Positions 16,850 to 25,946 of a stretch of DNA of 64,000 nucleotides are shown here, one piece after another. The notes beneath the pieces were generated by a model. That model was not told where the DNA came from, did not search any database, and saw only the letters and a list, made by a program, of their open reading frames with translations. This DNA is from Glaciimonas sp. PCH181 (lineage in GTDB: Bacteria; Pseudomonadota; Gammaproteobacteria; Burkholderiales; Burkholderiaceae_D). The stretch spans positions 682,001-746,000 of the forward strand of contig NZ_PYFP01000001.1 in NCBI RefSeq assembly GCF_003056055.1, given 5' to 3'. The position numbers and the translations under genes were made by a program. Every line of letters begins with the position of its first letter. The stretch's first letter is position 1.

Positions 16850-18301
16850 CTAGCAACTTGTCGGATGCCCTGACAGAATGCCTTGATAGTTGGTTAACGG
16901 CTCGCCAATGGTGATGTTGTCATGGGCAATATCGAAGAAGCGAATATCTTTGCTATGAGCGCTAGCACGCACTTTGACGACAGAAATGACGCGTTTAAAT
17001 TGGCCCGAAATCTCGACATAGCGCTGCATCAGGATCGCGTCTGCGAGAAAAGCGTTGCCATAAGAACTAAACCGTAAACTTGTATATTGATCTTCCAGTT
17101 CTGCTGTCATCAAAACGGTGACGCCCATGCTGGTAAGGACAGCAATCATTCTATACAGCGCCTCGCGAAAGTCTTCGCGGAATACCGAAGCCAGCGCCAG
17201 TTCGAAACCAGACAAAGAGTCGATCACCACGCGCTTGGCTTTCATACGCGTAATCATGGCAACCAGATCGTGCAAGATTTCGTCGATCGACAGATCCAGC
17301 GTGCGGGTATCGATTAAACCGACGCTGCCATTTTTTATGAGGGTATTGAGTCGATGGCTAAGTAGCTGGTTTGGACTTTTTTCAAAGGCAGCAATGACGC
17401 CCGGCTCACCTAAACGCACACCTTCAGCTAAGAACTCGGTTGCCAGGACGGTTTTGCCGGAACCGGATGGGCCGACCACCAGCAACGAATAACCAACCGG
17501 CAGGCCGCCGCCCAACATGTCATCGAGTTGCGGTACGCCCATGGACAGACGTGTATCGCCGGATATCTGGATTTCTCCTGCATTGTCCGGTTTGATCACG
17601 GCACGTGGAAAAATCTGGACGCCGTCATCATTAATGCGGAACGTGTGCACGCCCGGACTTTGCGCCTGACCACGCATTTTAACGACTTGTATTTTGCGAA
17701 TCATCGCATCGCGATGCACCAGTTGTGATAACCAAATGATGCCATCGGCAACCGTGAAGACCGGGCTGGACTCTGCTTCCGGCGCTAAATATTCACCGAT
17801 CAAAAAAGTCGTCGCCTGCCAGCTGGTCATTTGCATCCCGAGTTGCTGGACAAAATGTTGCAAGCCGGAAACGCCGGGGTCGGTAGCTCTTGCCGACTGG
17901 ACTACCGATCGAAACGAATCGACGAATACCAGACTAGGCGTGAAGTTTTGCACCTCTTCAGCGATCCGCGTCAAAACGAGATCAAAATCGCCGTCCAGAA
18001 GGTCTGCGGCCAGATTAACGAACTTAATCGAATGATTGATTTTGTCGATATCGAAGAAGGGAAATTGCTGTTGATAACGCAGCATCTTTAACGGCGACTC
18101 TCCCAGGACGGTAAAGAAGAGTGCACGCCGATCGGGATTTGCCAGCGAAAACATGATTTGATGCGCCAGCGTTGTTTTACCACTTCCGGGCGTGCCCGCC
18201 AGTAGATTAAACGAAAATTCCGGAAGACCTCCACCGAGCAAATTATCCAAACCAGGTACGCCTGTCGCCAGACGGCCTATGGTTACTTTGTTACTTAGCA
18301 T
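16850..18301 (-). CDS. KaiC-like double-domain RecA-fold ATPase
   Basis: A 483-residue protein with two KaiC/RadA-type ATPase domains. Walker A1 is GTPGSGKT at residues 36-43; Walker A2 is GPSGSGKT near residue 280. The start at 18301 follows GGAG and overlaps the upstream stop as ATGA. In clock KaiC each domain has a Glu pair after its first strand. Here the matching places read LGES and FEKS, so both pairs are altered. The autophosphorylated Ser-Thr pair of KaiC aligns with Ala-Phe in NAFLADAILMQRYVEI. No kaiA or kaiB lies nearby. It therefore looks like a non-clock KaiC homologue that signals with the kinase genes downstream. It ends GILSGHPTSC. Confidence 0.85.
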   Translation of the reverse strand: MLSNKVTIGRLATGVPGLDNLLGGGLPEFSFNLLAGTPGSGKTTLAHQIMFSLANPDRRALFFTVLGESPLKMLRYQQQFPFFDIDKINHSIKFVNLAADLLDGDFDLVLTRIAEEVQNFTPSLVFVDSFRSVVQSARATDPGVSGLQHFVQQLGMQMTSWQATTFLIGEYLAPEAESSPVFTVADGIIWLSQLVHRDAMIRKIQVVKMRGQAQSPGVHTFRINDDGVQIFPRAVIKPDNAGEIQISGDTRLSMGVPQLDDMLGGGLPVGYSLLVVGPSGSGKTVLATEFLAEGVRLGEPGVIAAFEKSPNQLLSHRLNTLIKNGSVGLIDTRTLDLSIDEILHDLVAMITRMKAKRVVIDSLSGFELALASVFREDFREALYRMIAVLTSMGVTVLMTAELEDQYTSLRFSSYGNAFLADAILMQRYVEISGQFKRVISVVKVRASAHSKDIRFFDIAHDNITIGEPLTNYQGILSGHPTSC

Positions 18302-18732
18302 CAAAGCTCCTTTCCAGCTATATCTAAAGCGTCATCACCCCAGGCCGAACGCAGGATGCTGGTCGTTAAGAGCTCGCCAATTAACACGGCTAATATATCG
18401 ATGAAAGTGACCAGTAACGCGATACTCGCTTCACTGGTTTCAGTAAAACTGCGATCTTCAAAACTAACTTTTAAATCGACAAATCGAGAGTCAGTCCGTT
18501 GCCAGGGATGGCTGAGCACCATCCAGGGAAAACTCGCGCTGGTAAGGTGAACACTGCGTGAGTAGAGGGACTGAAAACCGCCTTCGCCGATGATGGAGGT
18601 GAGTTCGGATGCCAGCCGTTCCCAAAGATAAACGGTGGTCTCCAAGACTGCCTCGGGCCGTTGCATCACGGCCCTTTGTACCACTTGATGCCGTTGAGCG
18701 TTGATTGTTGACATATATAAATTTGTGTTCAT
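18301..18732 (-). CDS. Uncharacterised protein coupled to the KaiC-like ATPase
   Basis: About 143 residues from ATG 18732 (ATG 18714 is equally possible; neither has a clear ribosome-binding site). I do not recognise a family. It contains a mixed polar middle (VYLWERLASELTSIIGEGGF, then SFPWMVLSHPWQRTDSRFV) and a hydrophobic C-terminal helix (IALLVTFIDILAVLIGELL). Its stop overlaps the KaiC-like start by four bases, so the two are translated together and the product is probably a partner or adaptor of the ATPase. Confidence 0.7.
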   Translation of the reverse strand: MNTNLYMSTINAQRHQVVQRAVMQRPEAVLETTVYLWERLASELTSIIGEGGFQSLYSRSVHLTSASFPWMVLSHPWQRTDSRFVDLKVSFEDRSFTETSEASIALLVTFIDILAVLIGELLTTSILRSAWGDDALDIAGKEL

Positions 18733-18952
18733 AGTACAACGACAACGATGACGAAAAGAGTGAGTCCCAGATTGGAGTTGAGTATAGCGCAACGTTTTAC
18801 GAATCGATAGTTTGAATAGCCAATTTAGATCGCGTATTTATTCTTGAGAAAATACGCGCACCAGCGTTATATGGTTTACGGGGACTTATCAATATCGATT
18901 AATGGGGGCGAGAATATATCGGTTGAGAAACGCGCTATAACTGCGCAACGGA

Positions 18953-20311
18953 TTAATTAAGGGTAACCGTTGAAATAAGAGTTAACAATGTATCGATAGC
19001 AATAGGTTTCACCAGATAGTGCGCAAAACCAGCTTCTTTTGCCAGAGTGCGATTGGTCTGCTGGCTATACCCGGTAAGGGCGATGCAGCAAGGGAGGGGA
19101 TTTAATGAAGACAAATGCAATTGTTTTACGACTTCGTAGCCGTCCATCCCAGGTAAGCCAATATCGCAAATGATAATGTCGTAAGGATTTACTTTTGCCA
19201 TAGCCAGTCCGGTCGTTCCATCAAACATCGACGTTACGGTATGTCCTTCCAGCGTTAGCAAGTCGCTCAATGTTTCACTCAAATCAATATTATCTTCGAC
19301 AATCAATATCCGACAATGCCGCGAAGGGAGGCCTATCGGTGCAGCAATCTCACTTAATAACGGTCTGCTGGAAATAGGTAGCACGACGATAAATTCGCTA
19401 CCAAAACCTACGCCTGCGCTGCGCACTTTAACGCTGCCGCCGTGCATGTCAACGATGGTACGCACCAGCGATAAACCAATGCCAAGTCCACCTTGGGCAC
19501 GATCCAACGAGCGATAGCCCTGTGTGAAAAGATCGAAAATGAACGGTTGAATGTCGGGCGCGATTCCCATGCCGTTATCTTTTACCGAGACCGCTATCGT
19601 ATTGCCAAGTTTGCGCGCTGAAATAGTGATTTTTTCGTGTTCAGGCGTAAATTTGGCGGCATTGATCAGCAAATTTGAAAAGACCTGGGCCAGTCTGACC
19701 AAATCCCCATCGATCACCACGGGCGTTGCCGGCAGCTCTAGCGTGAGATGCTGATGACGCTTGTCGATAAAAGGCTGACTGGTTTCGACCGCGCTTTCAA
19801 TAATTTCAGATAGCAGAAGCGGGCTTTTTTGAAGTGTAATCTTGCCACTGCTAGAACGCGATGCATCTAGCAAATCATCTACAAGATGCTTCATATGGCT
19901 GGTTTGACGACAAATGATGCCATGCAGTTTTGGTAGCTGCGGATGTGCCGTCGTAATTTTGCCCAGCAACTCGGCGGCCATTGCGATGGGTGCCAGCGGA
20001 TTACGCAGTTCATGCGCCAGCATCGATAGAAAGTCGGCTTGCCGGAGATTGGCTGCCTCGGCCGAAGCTTGCATGTCTTGCGCGCCAAATGTGGCAATGA
20101 CTAAATGCTGGTTTGCTTCCTGCAATTTCAGGACCAGGTCTTCGAGGGCATTTTGGCTTTTCGTCGCTTCACGCAACGACTCCACCTGCGCCAGAAGTTC
20201 TGTTATCCGACGCTGAAGTTGTTCCGCTTCCTGAGAGTACAGCGCGAGCCTGTCGTCTGTAGTATGAGCGGGGGGCGCGTAGCCAGCGATACCTGGAAAT
20301 TCATTATTCAT
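18953..20311 (-). CDS. Hybrid sensor histidine kinase with receiver domain
   Basis: A 452-residue cytoplasmic hybrid kinase. Residues about 22-90 are a coiled coil with no recognisable sensor domain. The HisKA box FLSMLAHELRNPLAPIAM holds the phosphorylated His near residue 101. The ATPase domain shows the N-box INAAKFT, G1 DNGMGIAP and G2 GGLGIGLSLVR. A receiver domain follows from about residue 332, with the phospho-acceptor Asp in IIICDIGLPGMDGYEVV. It sits downstream of the KaiC-like gene on the same strand, but with a 150-base gap in front of the intervening gene pair. KaiC homologues often signal through histidine kinases, so a link is plausible. Confidence 0.9.
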   Translation of the reverse strand: MNNEFPGIAGYAPPAHTTDDRLALYSQEAEQLQRRITELLAQVESLREATKSQNALEDLVLKLQEANQHLVIATFGAQDMQASAEAANLRQADFLSMLAHELRNPLAPIAMAAELLGKITTAHPQLPKLHGIICRQTSHMKHLVDDLLDASRSSSGKITLQKSPLLLSEIIESAVETSQPFIDKRHQHLTLELPATPVVIDGDLVRLAQVFSNLLINAAKFTPEHEKITISARKLGNTIAVSVKDNGMGIAPDIQPFIFDLFTQGYRSLDRAQGGLGIGLSLVRTIVDMHGGSVKVRSAGVGFGSEFIVVLPISSRPLLSEIAAPIGLPSRHCRILIVEDNIDLSETLSDLLTLEGHTVTSMFDGTTGLAMAKVNPYDIIICDIGLPGMDGYEVVKQLHLSSLNPLPCCIALTGYSQQTNRTLAKEAGFAHYLVKPIAIDTLLTLISTVTLN

Positions 20312-20572
20312 TATAAGAATCCAGCGACCTATGAGATGTGCTTGAGTCTGTCAAATGGCAGAAGGGCAGCTGTTATACCGATTCAGAATACTCCTATTCC
20401 ACTCTGCGTGATACTTATCGATTTACTTATAATGCGTGCGCAAAAAGACTGCCGCCAGTGTGTGCTAGCGTACAGAAGCAAAAGTGACGCAAGGTTAGGA
20501 TATATCTGCATGAATAAAACCGCACGACTGAGACGTTAAGATCGGTCTGTCTGCGCACTAAACAGCAGGTGA

Positions 20573-20594
20573 GCCGATCGCCTCAAAGATCGGC
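20573..20594. repeat. Short perfect inverted repeat
   Basis: GCCGATC (20573-20579) pairs with GATCGGC (20588-20594) around an eight-base loop. No T-run follows, so it is not a terminator. It may be an operator or part of a folded leader. Confidence 0.45.
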
Positions 20595-20613
20595 ACCAAA
20601 TTCACGCCAGCGA

Positions 20614-20663
20614 AGCGCATCTTTCGTGCATCGTTTTTATTAAAGCGACGCACAAGATGCGCT
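20614..20663 (+). promoter_or_regulatory. Long stem-loop in the leader of the small membrane protein
   Basis: AGCGCATCTT (20614-20623) pairs with AAGATGCGCT (20654-20663). The stem continues inward, after a two-base bulge, with GTGC against GCAC. It ends 78 bases before the ATG of the lmo0937-like gene and could be a structured 5' leader or an independent small RNA. Confidence 0.5.
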
Positions 20664-20741
20664 GTGTGCCACGTCATGTAGGTAGATTTCGCACAATTCG
20701 TTGACGTAATGCATTGCAATGTCTGGCAAAAAAGGAAAAAC

Positions 20742-20888
20742 ATGCTTTATACAATTGCGGTCGTGTTGCTTGTCTTGTGGGTATTAGGTTTCGTCTCTTC
20801 TTACACGATGGGCGGTTTTATTCACATTCTGTTGGTGGTCGCGGTTGTCATGATATTGCTGCGCTTGATTAGTGGTCGCGGGGTTTAG
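20742..20888 (+). CDS. lmo0937-family small membrane protein
   Basis: A 48-residue protein starting after AAAAGGAAAAAC. The sequence MLYTIAVVLLVLWVLGFVSS followed by YTMGGFIHILLVVAVVMILL and RLISGRGV matches the lmo0937 family, which has two membrane helices and a short basic tail. Members are widespread in stress-related neighbourhoods and their function is unknown. It sits between signalling genes together with a Crp/Fnr regulator. Confidence 0.88.
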   Translation: MLYTIAVVLLVLWVLGFVSSYTMGGFIHILLVVAVVMILLRLISGRGV

Positions 20889-21005
20889 CCTGGCTTAGGA
20901 CGGCACGGAATTTTTTGAGGGCGCCATCTCATCCCAGGCACAAATCGCGTTATCGAGGATGGACAGCCGAAACGGACATCCTCATTAACGCTATCCGTTT
21001 AGCCA

Positions 21006-21239
21006 TCAATACATAAAGTGACGCACAGGCGGCCCTAATTGCCGACTCAATTCAGGCGTACGATGCGGTTTCTCACCTTGTAATTTATTTTTGTGCGCGT
21101 TGTTCTCTGGTGTGGTGCTGCATGGACCAATAGCAGTTCCGGGACGCTCGATAGATTGGGATGATTGCATAGCGAGCAAGCCAAGAAAAGCGACCAGAAC
21201 CCCGCCGATGGTAATGCCGCCCCAAATTTTATTGGTCAT
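21006..21239 (-). CDS. Small hypothetical protein with one membrane helix
   Basis: A 77-residue frame from ATG 21239, preceded by GAGGAAAGTC. The N-terminal segment WGGITIGGVLVAFLGLLAM is a membrane anchor, followed by a polar, probably extracytoplasmic tail with a single Cys. I do not recognise the family. The good ribosome-binding site and the plausible anchor argue that it is real. Confidence 0.55.
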   Translation of the reverse strand: MTNKIWGGITIGGVLVAFLGLLAMQSSQSIERPGTAIGPCSTTPENNAHKNKLQGEKPHRTPELSRQLGPPVRHFMY

Positions 21240-21580
21240 GACTTTCCTCAAATGTTGAATCAAAATGGCCCATAATTTGCAGCACGACCCAAGTATTCCG
21301 CATTAGTTCCCCGCGCTCCGTGCGGTGACGCACAATGCGTGATTTATATTTGCGAAACAGGCTATTTGTTGGATGTGATAGAGGTCGAATAAGAGCGATA
21401 CGTTTGGCGGATGTTCTTTTACAGCGTTGATAGTCATTTTTAAGCGACACAGGTCTTGATGAATGTGAAAAACGTGGAATCACATTTAATTGGTCAGATT
21501 GGGTGTGTTACCTTCTTGATCAGCATGCTATCGAGGCTTTTTCGGCTCAACGGTTAACACCTGGAAGCAGGAATTTCACT
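21240..21580. other. Divergent promoter region, no gene seen
   Basis: The 341 bases between the small minus-strand gene and the Crp/Fnr gene hold no supported frame. A minus-strand frame at 21229-21483 is Arg/Ser-rich, without a ribosome-binding site, and overlaps a supported start. Promoters for both flanking genes must lie here, but no clear -35/-10 pair can be named. Confidence 0.5.
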
Positions 21581-22327
21581 ATGTTCGATAAGCATAATCT
21601 GCACCATCCTCAACAAAATCAGCTTCTGGCAGCCATGCCCGATGACGAATTTGATCGCATCGCCCCCCATCTCGAATTGATTCCCATGTTGCTAGGTGAT
21701 GTCTTGCATGAGTCAGGCGGCAAATTACAGTACTTTTACTTTCCCACAACATCCATCATCTCATTACTCTACGTGTTGGAAAGCGGAGGTTCTTCTCAAA
21801 TCGCTGGCGTTGGCAAGGAGGGCGTATTGGGCGTGTCTCTTTTCATGGGGGGCGACACAACGCCTAGCGCGGCCATAGTGCAGACGGGCGGCCATGGTTA
21901 CCGCCTCAAATCCCGCATATTAATGGACGAATTTAATCGTGCCGGGCCGGTATTGCAGTTGTTACTGCGCTATACCCAGGCACTGATCACGCTGATGTCG
22001 CAAACCGCCGTATGCAATCGCCACCATTCGCTGGAGCAACAATTGTGTCGCTGGCTTTTAATGACGCTGGATCGTTTGCCCTCGAATGAGTTGACGACGA
22101 CCCAGGAATTAATTGCCAATGTATTAGGAGTACGGCGCGAAGGCGTCACTGAAGCAGCTGGAAAATTGCAGAGTTATGGCTTTATCCGCTACCGGCGCGG
22201 GCATATCACGGTATTGGATCGTGCCGGACTGGAATGCCGGGTCTGCGAATGTTATGGCGTCGTCAAAAAAGAATTTATTCGCCTGCTGCCAGACGGTCGC
22301 AAGCGACAACGCGTGTCGCGCGATTGA
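21581..22327 (+). CDS. Crp/Fnr-family transcriptional regulator
   Basis: A 248-residue regulator from ATG 21581 (AGGAATTTCACT upstream); the longer frame to 21503 adds non-family sequence. Residues about 10-145 form the cyclic-nucleotide-binding-like domain (YFPTTSIISLLYVLESGGSS, then GVGKEGVLGVSLFMGG). It has no Cys cluster as in Fnr and no typical cAMP-binding residues. The C-terminal HTH_Crp domain contains TTTQELIANVLGVRREGVTE and an RRGHITVLDRAGLE wing. Such proteins with a GKEG motif are common next to stress kinases in Burkholderiales. The ligand is unknown. Confidence 0.88.
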   Translation: MFDKHNLHHPQQNQLLAAMPDDEFDRIAPHLELIPMLLGDVLHESGGKLQYFYFPTTSIISLLYVLESGGSSQIAGVGKEGVLGVSLFMGGDTTPSAAIVQTGGHGYRLKSRILMDEFNRAGPVLQLLLRYTQALITLMSQTAVCNRHHSLEQQLCRWLLMTLDRLPSNELTTTQELIANVLGVRREGVTEAAGKLQSYGFIRYRRGHITVLDRAGLECRVCECYGVVKKEFIRLLPDGRKRQRVSRD

Positions 22328-22394
22328 TGTACTGCTATCACTTTGTTAGTGCTAAGTCTTATGCGTAGTCCTACAATCATTTGGGTTTTAAATC

Positions 22395-24671
22395 ATGCAA
22401 ACAATAAAAACACACACGGTTGAGCGATTGACGTTGATCGGTTTCGTGATCACATTCATCGTGCTATTGCTGATTGTCGTTATGGGATGGCAGCTTGTTG
22501 CGCAATCGGTTTCACCTTTGCTCGAGACCGGTTTTATCGCATTACTGGCTTTAATGGTCGTTCTGGGGCTGTTGCAAATTAAGATCAGGTCGGATATTCG
22601 TACGTGTCTTGTACCCAGAGCACCCTTGGAAGAGGTGAGCCCAGAGCCTTTAATAAAGGCCGGAACATTACAAGATGCGATCTTCAATAATGCTAACTTC
22701 TCCTGCATTGCGACGGATGCGCAGGGCATCATCCAGATTTTTAACGTCGGTGCCGAACACATGCTTGGCTATACGGCCGTCGACGTGATGGATAAAATTA
22801 CGCCAGCCAGCATTTTGGATACGCAAGAATTAATTGTGATGACCGCGACTCTGAGCCAAAAATGGGATGCTGAGATTGCACCCGGTTTTGATGCATTGGT
22901 ATTTCAGGCGCTCCGCGGTATCGAAGAAATTTATGAGCTGACCTACATTCGCAAAGATGGCAGTCGCTTCCCTGTGATGCTGTCGGTTACTGCGTTACGC
23001 GATGCGCATGACAAAGTGATCGGCTACCTTTTAATCAGCACCGATAACACGGTCCGCAAGCAAGTCGAAGCCAAGCAGGCCATGCTGGATCAGCGTTTGC
23101 GTGATCAACAGTTTTACACGCGCTCGTTGATTGAATCAAATATCGACGCATTGATGACGACCGATCCGCGCGGCATTATTAGCGATGTCAATCAGCAGAT
23201 GGAAGCGCTGACAGGATGCACCCGCGATGAATTGATCGGTGCGCCGTTTAAAAACTACTTTACCGATCCAGATCGGGCCGAAGCCGCTATCAAGCGGGTA
23301 CTACGCGAAGGTAAAGTCACCAATTATGAATTGACTGCGCGCGCGCGCGATGGCAAGGAAACTGTCGTCTCTTACAATGCGACTACTTTCCACGATCGTG
23401 ATCGCAAGTTGCAAGGTGTGTTCGCGGCGGCGCGGGATGTTACAGATCGAAAACAATTCGAACATACGCTGCAAGAAAATAACCTTGAACTGGCAAGCGC
23501 CAAAGCGACGGCGGAAAAAGCTAATCTGGCAAAGTCTGAATTTTTATCCAGCATGAGTCATGAATTGCGCACGCCGCTCAACGCCGTACTTGGATTTGCA
23601 CAGCTGATGGCCTCCGAGACGCCGCCACCTTCGTTACCTCAGCAACGTTCGATTGACCAGATTTTGCAGGCAGGTTGGTATTTGCTGCGTCTGATTAATG
23701 AAATACTCGATCTGGCGATGATTGAATCCGGCAAAGTCACCATGTCAGAAGAATCGATGTCGCTGACGGAAGTGCTGCTGGATTGTCAGTCGATGATCGA
23801 GGCGCAGGCGCTAAAGCGTGGCATACGGATGACATTCCCGAATTTCGACAACCTTTTCTATGTCTTTGCTGACCGCACCAGAGTTAAACAGGTCATGATT
23901 AACCTTCTGTCGAATGCGATTAAATATAACCGTGTGGGTGGTGCAGTCATCGTTCAATGTGTGATGACGGCTGAAAATCGGGTACGGATCAGCATCAAGG
24001 ACACGGGCGCGGGCTTGACGCCAGAACAATTGGGGCAGCTATTCCAGCCATTTAACCGGTTAGGAAAAGAAACCAGCGGCGAAGAAGGTACTGGTATTGG
24101 TTTGGTTGTTACCAAGCAACTGGTCGAATTGATGGGCGGCGAGATCGGGGTCGAGAGCACTGTCGGTGCAGGCAGCGTGTTTTGGGTCGAATTGGCAGCC
24201 TCTCATGCACCGGAATTAGACTTTAATAGTGTTGATATGGTCGGTTTGGTGCCATCGGAAAATCTGGCAGCGCAACCATTACCATCGCAACGCAGCTTGC
24301 TGTATGTCGAAGATAATTCGGCAAATCTTGCTTTAGTTGAGCAATTAATTGCGCGGCGCAGTGATTTGAAATTATTAACTGCCGCCGATGGTCATCTTGG
24401 CATACAGTTAGCGCGAGCCTATCGGCCGGACATCATTTTGATGGATATCAATTTACCCGGCATCAGCGGTTTCGGTGCGTTGAAAATATTACGCGAAGAT
24501 CCTGCAACAGCGCACATCCCGATTATGGCGCTGTCGGCAAACGCTGTTCCGCGCGACATTCAAAAGGGCCTTGAGGCCGGATTCTTTCGCTATTTGACAA
24601 AACCGATCAAGGTAAATGCATTTATGGAAGCGCTAGATGCGGCGCTGGATCATGCCCTCGAAACGCATTAG
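22395..24671 (+). CDS. Membrane-bound PAS hybrid histidine kinase
   Basis: A 758-residue hybrid kinase. Two membrane helices occupy about residues 12-36 and 43-58. Two PAS domains follow (about 90-215, DAIFNNANFSCIATDAQGII; about 238-360, LIESNIDALMTTDPRGIISD), both with PAC-type ends. A coiled coil leads to HisKA (FLSSMSHELRTPLNAVLGFA, His near residue 389). The ATPase domain has NLLSNAIKYN, DTGAGLTPEQ and EGTGIGLVV. The receiver domain from about residue 635 has Asp in IILMDINLPGISGF. It is followed about 100 bases later by a REC-PAS-PAS protein that may be its partner. Confidence 0.92.
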   Translation: MQTIKTHTVERLTLIGFVITFIVLLLIVVMGWQLVAQSVSPLLETGFIALLALMVVLGLLQIKIRSDIRTCLVPRAPLEEVSPEPLIKAGTLQDAIFNNANFSCIATDAQGIIQIFNVGAEHMLGYTAVDVMDKITPASILDTQELIVMTATLSQKWDAEIAPGFDALVFQALRGIEEIYELTYIRKDGSRFPVMLSVTALRDAHDKVIGYLLISTDNTVRKQVEAKQAMLDQRLRDQQFYTRSLIESNIDALMTTDPRGIISDVNQQMEALTGCTRDELIGAPFKNYFTDPDRAEAAIKRVLREGKVTNYELTARARDGKETVVSYNATTFHDRDRKLQGVFAAARDVTDRKQFEHTLQENNLELASAKATAEKANLAKSEFLSSMSHELRTPLNAVLGFAQLMASETPPPSLPQQRSIDQILQAGWYLLRLINEILDLAMIESGKVTMSEESMSLTEVLLDCQSMIEAQALKRGIRMTFPNFDNLFYVFADRTRVKQVMINLLSNAIKYNRVGGAVIVQCVMTAENRVRISIKDTGAGLTPEQLGQLFQPFNRLGKETSGEEGTGIGLVVTKQLVELMGGEIGVESTVGAGSVFWVELAASHAPELDFNSVDMVGLVPSENLAAQPLPSQRSLLYVEDNSANLALVEQLIARRSDLKLLTAADGHLGIQLARAYRPDIILMDINLPGISGFGALKILREDPATAHIPIMALSANAVPRDIQKGLEAGFFRYLTKPIKVNAFMEALDAALDHALETH

Positions 24672-24770
24672 CGTGTTTCAGGCCAGACATATAAACAAGG
24701 GCGCACAAATTTACGTAATGCTGTCGTATAACAGATAGACACAAATAGACGATATTTCGGGAAAAATGAA

Positions 24771-25946
24771 ATGCTTGATGCAACAGAAATCCTCAACGCC
24801 AGCATCTTGATCGTCGACGATCAGGAGGCCAATGTTATGTTGCTTGAACAGGTATTGCGGAATGCAGGCTACTCGCGCATTACCTCGACCATGGATCCGC
24901 ACGCGGTTTATCCGCTCCATTTGGCCCATCGCTACGATTTGATTTTGCTGGATTTACAAATGCCTGGAATGGATGGTTTTCAGGTGATGGAAGCGTTGAA
25001 GGACATAGAAACCAGCAGCTATTTGCCGGTACTAGTCATCACGGCGCAACCTAGCCATAAGTTGCGCGCTTTGCAAGCTGGTGCAAAAGACTTCATCAGC
25101 AAGCCGTTTGATTTGATAGAAGTCCAGACGCGTATCCACAACATGCTGGAAGTGCGGCTGCTGTATCAAAAACTGAACGATTACAACAAGGTACTAGAAC
25201 AAACGGTGCAGGAGCGCACAGCCGAACTACGCGCCAGCGAAGCCCGCTTTAAAAGCTTTACCGAGCTGTCATCGGACTGGTATTGGGAACAAGATCCGCA
25301 AGGGAAATTTACCCAAATCTCCGGCCCGGTCTTTGAAATGCTGGGGATCGAGGCAGACGCGTTACTGGGAGCTTCCGGCACAGTTTTATCGGACGGTTGG
25401 GATGTCGCCGAACGGGCGCTGCTGCATGCCAATATTGCGACCCGACAACCGTTTCTTGATTTCGTCTATAGCCGAATTAATCCGACCGGCAAAAAACAAT
25501 ACTTGCAAGTCAGTGGCGAACCGATGTTCGATTCTGCCAGTCGTTTCATTGGTTATCGCGGCATCGGTATGGATGTTACCGACCGCGTATGTCTTGATCC
25601 GGAGCAAACGCGTTTTCGCAATGCAATGGATGTGATAGCGCAAGGCGTGTGCTTGCTGGACCCTGTCGGCATGCGTCTGATCGATGTAAATGAGACGATT
25701 TGCAGCATGTTTGCTTACACGCGAGAAGCGTTGTTCGCGCTAGATTTAGCCGACTTCGGCATTGGCAGCATCCAGCAGTTGAGGTCCATTTATGATGCGC
25801 TGACGGCAGGCAACACAGTACCGTCCCAAACGACGGACTTGCGGCGTGGGGACGGAACGACGCTGGCGGTGTCGATTGATTGGCGGCCATTGCCAGTGAA
25901 TGACAGCGGGATCATCGTCGGCGTGATCAGCATACGGAATTACTAG
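24771..25946 (+). CDS. Response regulator with REC-PAS-PAS layout
   Basis: A 391-residue protein. The N-terminal receiver (SILIVDDQEANVMLLEQVLR; Asp in LILLDLQMPGMDGFQV near residue 65; Lys in FISKPFD near residue 110) leads through a coiled coil (NKVLEQTVQERTAELRASEA) to a PAS domain (SSDWYWEQDPQGKFTQISGP) with a PAC end. A second PAS domain covers about residues 280-391. There is no output domain after it: the frame ends at GVISIRNY with a clean stop. It may act by protein contact, or be a shortened relative of REC-PAS-GGDEF/EAL or kinase proteins. Confidence 0.85.
   Translation: MLDATEILNASILIVDDQEANVMLLEQVLRNAGYSRITSTMDPHAVYPLHLAHRYDLILLDLQMPGMDGFQVMEALKDIETSSYLPVLVITAQPSHKLRALQAGAKDFISKPFDLIEVQTRIHNMLEVRLLYQKLNDYNKVLEQTVQERTAELRASEARFKSFTELSSDWYWEQDPQGKFTQISGPVFEMLGIEADALLGASGTVLSDGWDVAERALLHANIATRQPFLDFVYSRINPTGKKQYLQVSGEPMFDSASRFIGYRGIGMDVTDRVCLDPEQTRFRNAMDVIAQGVCLLDPVGMRLIDVNETICSMFAYTREALFALDLADFGIGSIQQLRSIYDALTAGNTVPSQTTDLRRGDGTTLAVSIDWRPLPVNDSGIIVGVISIRNY

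Larger units (their letters stand above)
20312..20741. other. Gene-free stretch rich in inverted repeats
   Basis: The region between the divergent kinase and the lmo0937-like gene has no credible frame. It holds two inverted repeats (20573-20594 and 20614-20663) that could fold in the leader of the downstream gene. Confidence 0.55.

Noticed and set aside
16436..16873. Plus-strand frames (145 and 68 residues) before the orphan terminator
   Set aside because: No ribosome-binding site or family likeness; the longer one runs through the terminator into the KaiC-like gene.
21229..21483. An 84-residue minus-strand frame upstream of the Crp/Fnr gene
   Set aside because: Overlaps the supported start at 21239, Arg/Ser-rich, no ribosome-binding site.
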